A DNA stretch of 64,000 nt from Chryseobacterium luquanense (GTDB lineage Bacteria > Bacteroidota > Bacteroidia > Flavobacteriales > Weeksellaceae). A model generated the notes under the pieces. It did no database searches, was not told the DNA's origin, and was given only the letters and a program-made list of their open reading frames with translations. The stretch's first letter is position 1, and every line of letters begins with the position of its first letter. The position numbers were made by a program, and so were the translations under genes. The stretch spans positions 186,001 through 250,000 of the forward strand of contig NZ_JAOVZV010000015.1 of assembly GCF_026460945.1 (NCBI RefSeq), given 5' to 3'. Shown here piece by piece: positions 59,109 to 64,000 of the stretch.

Positions 59109-60179
59109 ATGAAGCTAAAAGAATTTCTACATTATACGTATATTTTCCCTGTCCTTTCAGTAATTTATTACTTCACCGGATTAATGGGAACTGGTACAAT
59201 TTCAGACATTGTTGCGGGTATTTTATTAACAGGTAGTGTGCTTTCTGCTGTACATCATGCAGAAGTTGTAGCTCACAAAGTAGGTGAACCGTACGGTACA
59301 ATCATTCTAGCGCTTTGTATCACTATTATTGAGGTTGCGCTGATTGTGTCACTCATGGTTGCAGGTGGTGAACAAGCTATTACTTTAGCCAGAGACACGG
59401 TTTTTGCTGCTGTAATGATTATTCTGAATGGTATTATTGGTATTTGTGTTTTGGTAGGTGGCGTTAAGTATTTTGAACAATATTTTGCCCGAACTTCAGC
59501 CACAACATATTTGGTAAGTATTGTATCGATTTTGGTGATTACTTTAGTTCTCCCGAATTTCACTTCAAGCGTGAACGGTCCTTATTATAATAATGCGCAG
59601 TTGATTTTTGTTTCCATTGCCTGTCTTGTGATTTATGGAGTTTTCCTGATGGTGCAAACAGTGAGGCACAGAAGCTATTTTGTACCTGCAGATGGTAATG
59701 CAGAAGAATATTTTATTCCAAATAAAACGCAGGCGATTATCAGCTTTGTATTTTTGGTAATTTGTCTTGTGATCGTTGTATTGTTGGCAAAAAGCCTGTC
59801 AAAAACAATCGAAGATATGGTGCAGAGTATGGGAGCGCCTAAGTCTCTTGTGGGAGTTATTATTGCAGGAGTTGTATTGCTTCCGGAAGGTCTTGCAGCC
59901 ATCCGTGCTGCGAGAAATAATCAGATACAGTCGAGTTTAAATTTAGCTTTGGGATCGGCTTTGGCAAGTATCGGTTTGAGTATCCCGGCGATTTCTGCAG
60001 TAAGCATTATGTATGATATTCCTTTGGTTTTAGGACTTGATAAGAAAGATATTATTTTACTTACCTTATCTGTATTTATCGTGATGTTGTCCTTAAGCAG
60101 AGGAAAAACCAATGTTTTATACGGAACAGTTCTTTTAGTAAATTTAGCAGCTTACATCTTTACGGTAATCGTACCTTAA
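59109..60179 (+). CDS. Calcium/proton exchanger, ChaA type
   Basis: A 356-residue polytopic exchanger of the CaCA superfamily. The first alpha repeat VVAHKVGEPYGTIILALCIT is followed by IEVALIVSLMVAGG, and the second repeat contains VIIAGVVLLPEGLAAIRAAR followed by SLNLALGSALASIGLSIPAI; these Glu/Pro-rich repeats bind the ion. ChaA of E. coli exchanges Ca2+ or Na+/K+ for protons. Length and topology fit. Start at 59109. Confidence 0.87.
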   Translation: MKLKEFLHYTYIFPVLSVIYYFTGLMGTGTISDIVAGILLTGSVLSAVHHAEVVAHKVGEPYGTIILALCITIIEVALIVSLMVAGGEQAITLARDTVFAAVMIILNGIIGICVLVGGVKYFEQYFARTSATTYLVSIVSILVITLVLPNFTSSVNGPYYNNAQLIFVSIACLVIYGVFLMVQTVRHRSYFVPADGNAEEYFIPNKTQAIISFVFLVICLVIVVLLAKSLSKTIEDMVQSMGAPKSLVGVIIAGVVLLPEGLAAIRAARNNQIQSSLNLALGSALASIGLSIPAISAVSIMYDIPLVLGLDKKDIILLTLSVFIVMLSLSRGKTNVLYGTVLLVNLAAYIFTVIVP

Positions 60180-60203
60180 TTTTAACCTAAAATTCCGAAA
60201 AGC

Positions 60204-60584
60204 TTAAAGTTTTCTTGCCATTTCCATTTTATAAGCCATCAGATTGGCAATGTTTTCAGACTTTGTAATGGCCATATCAGCGTTTTGACCTGTGAAATTT
60301 TTTTCAATAGTTTGTTTCCAAAGTTTTAACCATCGTTCAAAATGATGCTTTTCCATCGCTTCCAATGCGTTGATAGGGAAATGTACTGCCATCGGGTTTC
60401 CTTTGTAGCTCATCTGTCCGAAGAGAATCGTTTCCCAGAAAGAGTACATTTTCGGTAAATGTTTGTCAAAATCAACTTTTATAATGTCTTTAAAGAAGAA
60501 GCCAATTGTTTCATCCTTAATTACTTTATCGTAAAAAGAATTAACAAGCAATTCTATATCTTCTCTGGATTCTAAATTTTTCAT
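60204..60584 (-). CDS. Group III truncated hemoglobin
   Basis: A 126-residue globin with the 2-on-2 fold of group III truncated hemoglobins. VNSFYDKVIKDETIGFFFKD contains the conserved B-helix Tyr, and KHHFERWLKLWKQTIEKNF the proximal His of helix F; MYSFWETILFGQMSYKGNPM holds the Trp of the G-helix region. Binds heme and O2/NO; roles include NO or peroxide defence or respiration at low oxygen. It is convergent with the exchanger and divergent from the K+ channel. Confidence 0.9.
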   Translation of the reverse strand: MKNLESREDIELLVNSFYDKVIKDETIGFFFKDIIKVDFDKHLPKMYSFWETILFGQMSYKGNPMAVHFPINALEAMEKHHFERWLKLWKQTIEKNFTGQNADMAITKSENIANLMAYKMEMARKL

Positions 60585-60620
60585 TTTTAAAATTTTTAAT
60601 TTAAGCTAAAAATTATACCT

Positions 60621-60628
60621 CAAATTTA
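60621..60628 (-). promoter_or_regulatory. Putative -7 promoter element for the truncated hemoglobin
   Basis: CAAATTTA on the plus strand reads TAAATTTG on the minus strand, matching TAnnTTTG, 37 bases before the ATG at 60584. No clear -33 partner. Confidence 0.35.
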
Positions 60629-60688
60629 GTTTAATTCTAAATCTTTATGATGACGATGTTTGTGATAAAATTCATAAAAACAATATTT

Positions 60689-60696
60689 TATCTTTG
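60689..60696 (+). promoter_or_regulatory. Putative -7 promoter element for the K+ channel
   Basis: TATCTTTG matches TAnnTTTG and lies 60 bases before the ATG at 60757. A TTTG at 60659-60662 is 26 bases upstream, longer than the usual 19-21. Confidence 0.4.
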
Positions 60697-60756
60697 TAAA
60701 TTATTTTATCTTTTTAAAGTTTCAAAATAAAAATCAGCACAAATGATATAACTATT

Positions 60757-61728
60757 ATGGCAAGAGGTTTCAGAAAAAAAATCACACAGGAAAACACCGA
60801 AAACAGCGGTTTTGGAAGTCGTGCTTCCGGAAGATTTATCAATAAAGACGGGCTTCCCAATGTAAGAAGAAGAGGAGTCAATGTGTTCAACAGATTAAGT
60901 TGGTATCATACGATGCTGAATTTATCGTCTTTTAGGTTCATTACTTATTTGGTGGTAATGTATATCTTGATAAATCTCGTTTTTGCGTTTATTTATTATT
61001 TAATTGGCGTAGAACATCTTACGGGAATTGATAAAAGTGATCCGTTAAACGAATTTATTGATGTATTCTTTTTCAGTTCACAGACATTTACAACGGTTGG
61101 TTACGGGAGAATTGCTCCTGTAGGATTTTTGGCAAGTTTAGTGGCTACTTTTGAGGCATTTTTAGGATTGCTTACCTTTGCCATTGCAACAGGTTTATTT
61201 TATGGAAGATTTTCAAGACCGAGAGCTTATCTCAGATTTTCAGATATTGCGGTGATTGCTCCTTTTCAGGGTGTTACAGCTTTAATGTTTAGGTTGGCTC
61301 CTTATAAAAATAATGCGTTGACTGATGCGGATGTTACACTTTCTACAGCAATTGAAATTAATGAAGAGGGAACAACGAAGAGTAATTTTTATCGTTTAGA
61401 AACTCAGTTAAGTAAGATTAATACTTTGGCTTTAAACTGGACGGTTGTTCATAAAATTGATGAGGATTCTCCTTTTTATGGTTTTTCAGATGCAGATTTT
61501 AAGAATATTAATATCGAAATTATCGTTCATGTAAGAGCATTTGATGAAGTGTTTTCAAATACAGTTGTTCAAAGATCGTCTTATGTGTCGAGAGAAATTA
61601 TTTATGGAGCAAAATTTCTCCCAATGTACTATCCTGATAAAGAGAAAGATTCAACGGTTTTGGATCTTGATAAAATTAATGAATATCAAAAAGCGGAACT
61701 TCCTGTTTTTGATGCGGAAAGATCATAA
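60757..61728 (+). CDS. Inward-rectifier (Kir-type) potassium channel
   Basis: A 323-residue channel homologous to KirBac. A slide-helix/first helix (FITYLVVMYILINLVFAFIY, residues 61-80), pore loop SQTFTTVGYGRIAPVGF with the K+ selectivity filter TVGYG at residues 113-117, second helix (LASLVATFEAFLGLLTFAIA) and a cytoplasmic immunoglobulin-like domain (RLAPYKNNALTDADVTLSTA) are all in place. It probably passes K+ across the inner membrane. The stop overlaps the next ATG by one base, so the YkgJ-like protein is co-translated. Confidence 0.92.
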   Translation: MARGFRKKITQENTENSGFGSRASGRFINKDGLPNVRRRGVNVFNRLSWYHTMLNLSSFRFITYLVVMYILINLVFAFIYYLIGVEHLTGIDKSDPLNEFIDVFFFSSQTFTTVGYGRIAPVGFLASLVATFEAFLGLLTFAIATGLFYGRFSRPRAYLRFSDIAVIAPFQGVTALMFRLAPYKNNALTDADVTLSTAIEINEEGTTKSNFYRLETQLSKINTLALNWTVVHKIDEDSPFYGFSDADFKNINIEIIVHVRAFDEVFSNTVVQRSSYVSREIIYGAKFLPMYYPDKEKDSTVLDLDKINEYQKAELPVFDAERS

Positions 61729-62216
61729 TGGATTTAGAATCATATAAAAAGCAAGCTTTACAAAAGCAGAAAGAACATAAAAAATTCCTGGAAGGTTTGA
61801 AAAAAAAGCCTCCCAAAAATCTCGATTACGTTGTTCAGGAAACGCACGAAGAGGTTTTTGAAAAGATCGACTGTCTTCAATGTGCCAATTGCTGCAAAAC
61901 GACAGGTCCGCTTTACACTGAAAAAGACATCGAGCGAATTTCAAAGCATCTTCGCATGAAACAAGCTGATTTTGAAGCTAAATTTCTGCGTGTTGATGAA
62001 GAAAACGACAAAGTTTTACAAAATCTTCCGTGTTTTTTTCTGAATCAAGATAATACGTGTTCTATTTATGATGTCCGTCCAAAAGCTTGTCGGGAATATC
62101 CGCATACAGATCGTAAAAAAATCTATCAGATTAATAATTTAATGATTAAAAATACAGTGATTTGTCCGGCTGCATTTGAGTTTGTAGAAAGGATGATAAA
62201 GAATTTGGGTAAGTAA
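61728..62216 (+). CDS. YkgJ family cysteine-cluster protein
   Basis: A 162-residue cytoplasmic protein with a Cys cluster predicted to bind zinc or an Fe-S centre: KIDCLQCANCCKTTGPLYT, NLPCFFLNQDNTCSIYDVRP, KACREYPHT and TVICPAAFEF. The CxxCxxCC-type arrangement and C-x-I-Y-x-x-R-P-x-x-C defines the YkgJ family; function unknown. The N-terminal 50 residues are charged helix. It begins within the stop codon of the Kir channel gene (TAATG). Confidence 0.83.
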   Translation: MDLESYKKQALQKQKEHKKFLEGLKKKPPKNLDYVVQETHEEVFEKIDCLQCANCCKTTGPLYTEKDIERISKHLRMKQADFEAKFLRVDEENDKVLQNLPCFFLNQDNTCSIYDVRPKACREYPHTDRKKIYQINNLMIKNTVICPAAFEFVERMIKNLGK

Positions 62217-62257
62217 ATAATAAAATATTCTTTCAAAAGTTATTACATAAATTTCTG

Positions 62258-62896
62258 ATGAGATCATTAATAATTCTTTGGTCAATTAGTTTTATACTAA
62301 TAAGTTGTAAACTGGCACCCTCATCTACTGTAAAGATTGAAAATCACGAACTTCCACATGACACATTTGTTCTAGAAAAAGAATCAGATTTTGAAAAAAT
62401 AGGAAAAGATTATATTATTTATATTAAATGGAATTTTGGAAGCAGAAAAATAAATAATGATTGTAATTGTCCTGAGTTAGAAGAAAAATATATTTTATTT
62501 AAGAAAGATAATAAATCTCATATTCAAAAGGTTGTTGGCAATGCTGTTTATTATCCTATAAAACTAAAATCAAATCATATAATCACTCTATATTCTAAAT
62601 CATTTTCAAAGTTTAGGAATGAAAGCGTTAAAAAATTTGGAACAATGCAAGGAGATCAAGTTTTTCGATCTCATAGTATTATTAAACAATATATATTAGC
62701 AATTGAACAAGACAGGCCTATTACGATTAAATTTTATGAAGAAGATTTTCAAAAAGATAGTTTTGATAAAATTAACGCGAGCTACATTCACAATAAAAAT
62801 TTAATGCTTTATAAAATTGATAATTTGCTTAATTCAGAGATTAATGAGCTGAATAAACAAGATGCTTTCATATTTAGAATATGTCGCAAAGATTAA
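62258..62896 (+). CDS. Hypothetical lipoprotein
   Basis: A 212-residue lipoprotein with lipobox LISC after RSLIILWSISFILIS. The mature protein includes IYIKWNFGSRKINNDCNCPE, in which two Cys are close (CNC). No family recognised. The end is convergent with the frameshifted DUF1801 gene. The A+T content is high relative to its neighbours. Confidence 0.6.
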   Translation: MRSLIILWSISFILISCKLAPSSTVKIENHELPHDTFVLEKESDFEKIGKDYIIYIKWNFGSRKINNDCNCPELEEKYILFKKDNKSHIQKVVGNAVYYPIKLKSNHIITLYSKSFSKFRNESVKKFGTMQGDQVFRSHSIIKQYILAIEQDRPITIKFYEEDFQKDSFDKINASYIHNKNLMLYKIDNLLNSEINELNKQDAFIFRICRKD

Positions 62897-62900
62897 TAAG

Positions 62901-63265
62901 TTATAAATTTTCAATTTCCATAATTCTCCATTTTACCATTTTTTCAATCAAATCTAAAGTCAAGTCCTCTTTCATAGGAAACTGTACAGCACCTTTTGAA
63001 TATTTAAATTTCCTTTCAATAAAGTCATTTTCAAATTCTTTTAATACATCCGGAAGCGGTAAAAGCCAATGTGTTTTTTATAGGCTGCAAAATAAAGCAA
63101 AGGTTTGTTTTTATATTTAAAAGCAGGCATTTGATAACCGATATATTCTTCTAAATGAGGATTTTGGGCATGAATGGTTTTTCTTAAAATTTCAAGCTTA
63201 ACTTGTGCTTTTTCAGGAAAAAGAAGAAAATATTCCTCAAAATTTTTAAATGTGTTTTTCATCAT
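62901..63265 (-). pseudogene. DUF1801 (iron chaperone-like) gene, frameshifted
   Basis: Minus-strand ORF of 74 residues (63265 to 63041) starts MKNTFKNFEEYFLLFPEKAQ and continues with GYQMPAFKYKNKPLLYFAAY, which is the DUF1801/YdhG core; reading then shifts by one base and a PLPDVLKEFENDF, then YSKGAVQFPMKEDLTLDLIE tail follows in another frame to the TAA at 62901. The break is a single missing base in a C-run (GG at 63058-63059 on the plus strand, where GGG would restore the frame). May be a real mutation or a sequencing error. Confidence 0.8.
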
Positions 63266-63277
63266 ATAAAATAAAAA

Positions 63278-63306
63278 AAAGCATTGAACTGGACATTCAA
63301 TGCTTT
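63278..63306 (-). terminator. Terminator-like hairpin upstream of the DUF1801 gene
   Basis: AAAGCATTGAA (63278-63288) and TTCAATGCTTT (63296-63306) with a perfect 11-base stem; on the minus strand it is followed by a T-run (TTTTTTTT). It lies between the gdhA terminator and the DUF1801 start, about 57 bases from the former. Confidence 0.6.
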
Positions 63307-63362
63307 CACTTTCACTATTACTTTTTTCCCATTTATAAATCCCGGGACAGGCTGTAAGAAAA

Positions 63363-63387
63363 AAGGCCGGGTAAACTTCCCGACCTT
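63363..63387 (-). terminator. Terminator downstream of gdhA
   Basis: AAGGTCGGG-AAGTTTA-CCCGGCCTT on the minus strand with one G-T wobble, followed by TTTTTTCT. It lies 8 bases below the gdhA stop at 63395. Confidence 0.75.
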
Positions 63388-63394
63388 TATATTT

Positions 63395-64000
63395 TTATAC
63401 TACTCCTTGAGCTAACATTGCTTCTGCTACTTTTACGAATCCAGCGATGTTTGCACCTTTCACGTAATTTACATATCCGTCTTCCTCTTTACCGTAGTCT
63501 CTACAAGCTTTGTGAATTCCGATCATGATTTCTTTTAATCTTGCGTCAACTTCTTCAGATGTCCAGTTTAATCTGATTGAGTTTTGAGTCATTTCTAAAC
63601 CAGAAGTTGCTACACCACCTGCATTTGAAGCTTTTCCTGGAGAGAATAATACTTTATTTTCAAGGAAATAATTGATTGCTTCTAATGTAGAAGGCATATT
63701 TGCTGCTTCAGTTACACAAACGCAACCGTTTTCTACCAATAATCTTGCATCTTCTAAATCTAGTTCGTTTTGGGTTGCAGAAGGAATTGCTACATCACAT
63801 TTTACTTCCCAAGGACGTTTCCCAGCATAGAATACAGCTGAAGGATATTGTTTAGCGTAATCTTCAGCTCTATTATTACCAGAAGCTCTCAGCTCTAATA
63901 AATAATCAATTTTTTCACCGTCAATACCGTCTTTGTCGTAAACATAACCATCCGGACCAGAAAGCGTAACCACTTTTCCGCCCAATTCGTTTACTTTTTT
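63395..64000 (-). CDS. gdhA: NADP-dependent glutamate dehydrogenase, C-terminal part
   Basis: The last 202 or so residues of a hexameric glutamate dehydrogenase, running off the right edge of the window. The enzyme interconverts 2-oxoglutarate plus ammonium and glutamate, and is a main route of ammonium assimilation. The NAD(P) domain shows NELGGKVVTLSGPDGYVYDK and DVAIPSATQNELDLEDARLL, and KASNAGGVATSGLEMTQNS is typical of the NADP-type GdhA. Ends GFVKVAEAMLAQGVV. A good terminator follows. Confidence 0.93.
   Translation of the reverse strand, partial: KKVNELGGKVVTLSGPDGYVYDKDGIDGEKIDYLLELRASGNNRAEDYAKQYPSAVFYAGKRPWEVKCDVAIPSATQNELDLEDARLLVENGCVCVTEAANMPSTLEAINYFLENKVLFSPGKASNAGGVATSGLEMTQNSIRLNWTSEEVDARLKEIMIGIHKACRDYGKEEDGYVNYVKGANIAGFVKVAEAMLAQGVV

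Noticed and set aside
1-64000. CRISPR arrays, tRNAs, rRNAs, insertion sequences, prophage
   Set aside because: I found no regularly spaced direct repeats, no tRNA-like cloverleaf, no transposase or integrase ORF, and no phage gene run in the window.

Overview
The window is a low-GC chromosomal segment from a member of the Bacteroidota, most likely a flavobacterium of the Chryseobacterium/Weeksellaceae type. This is inferred from the gene families: GLPGLI-family proteins, a type IX secretion (T9SS) C-terminal sorting domain, S46 dipeptidyl-peptidase, DUF885 and YARHG lipoproteins, and secreted TonB-C-like proteins. Promoters of the TTTG-N19-TAnnTTTG class and weak Shine-Dalgarno sites point the same way. 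The coding potential is ordinary core-genome material. I see no rRNA, tRNA, insertion sequence, prophage or CRISPR array.

Layout. 1-6.5 kb: end of folC, a TolC-like porin, a SprT-type metalloprotein, mannose-1-phosphate guanylyltransferase, an acetyltransferase, a thiol peroxidase and a cysteine-free endonuclease III. 6.5-9.4 kb: a frameshifted DinB gene, a hypothetical protein and a DUF885 lipoprotein. 9.6-12.2 kb: an acidic protein, then exbB-exbD-tonB. 12.3-18.9 kb, minus strand: two unknown proteins, a fused SpmA/SpmB membrane protein, a DUF6973-like protein, accD (without its zinc ribbon), fbaA, nadK and a CBS protein. 19-24.8 kb: a promoter/terminator pair that may define a small RNA, a TrmH-type methyltransferase, a bestrophin, a cupin protein flanked by two copies of one extragenic repeat, and mutS. 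24.9-31.3 kb: four adjacent secreted TonB-C-like proteins and a fifth further on, two thioredoxin-fold proteins and several membrane or lipoproteins. 31.3-39.5 kb: a flavoprotein, a thioesterase, thiL, two small ORFs separated by one in-frame TGA, pepT, a GLPGLI protein, an XRE regulator, HMG-CoA lyase and OsmC. 39.8-46.5 kb: a DUF59 Fe-S assembly protein, an exonuclease, CsaA, a phosphotransferase, a YifB-type ATPase, a decayed GLPGLI gene and an S46 peptidase. 46.6-50.6 kb: a META lipoprotein, a small repeat-bearing secreted protein, and an 848-aa Gly/Asn-rich repeat protein paired with a T9SS cargo. 50.8-64 kb: hflX, a DUF4919 protein, a Na+/H+ antiporter, AlkD-type glycosylase, a three-gene envelope cluster of unknown function, a ChaA-type exchanger, truncated hemoglobin, an inward-rectifier K+ channel, a YkgJ protein, a frameshifted DUF1801 gene and the 3' end of gdhA.

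How it works together: exbB/exbD/tonB form an energy-transduction operon, and much of the rest is envelope biology (secreted proteins, lipoproteins, transporters). fbaA, accD, nadK, HMG-CoA lyase and gdhA supply central metabolism. nth, mutS and the AlkD-type gene supply DNA repair. No clearly novel multi-gene system stands out. The most unusual items are the candidate small RNA, the expanded TonB-C-like cluster, the unknown three-gene envelope cluster, the repeat protein with its T9SS partner, two housekeeping enzymes lacking their metal-binding cysteines, and several families of extragenic palindromes.
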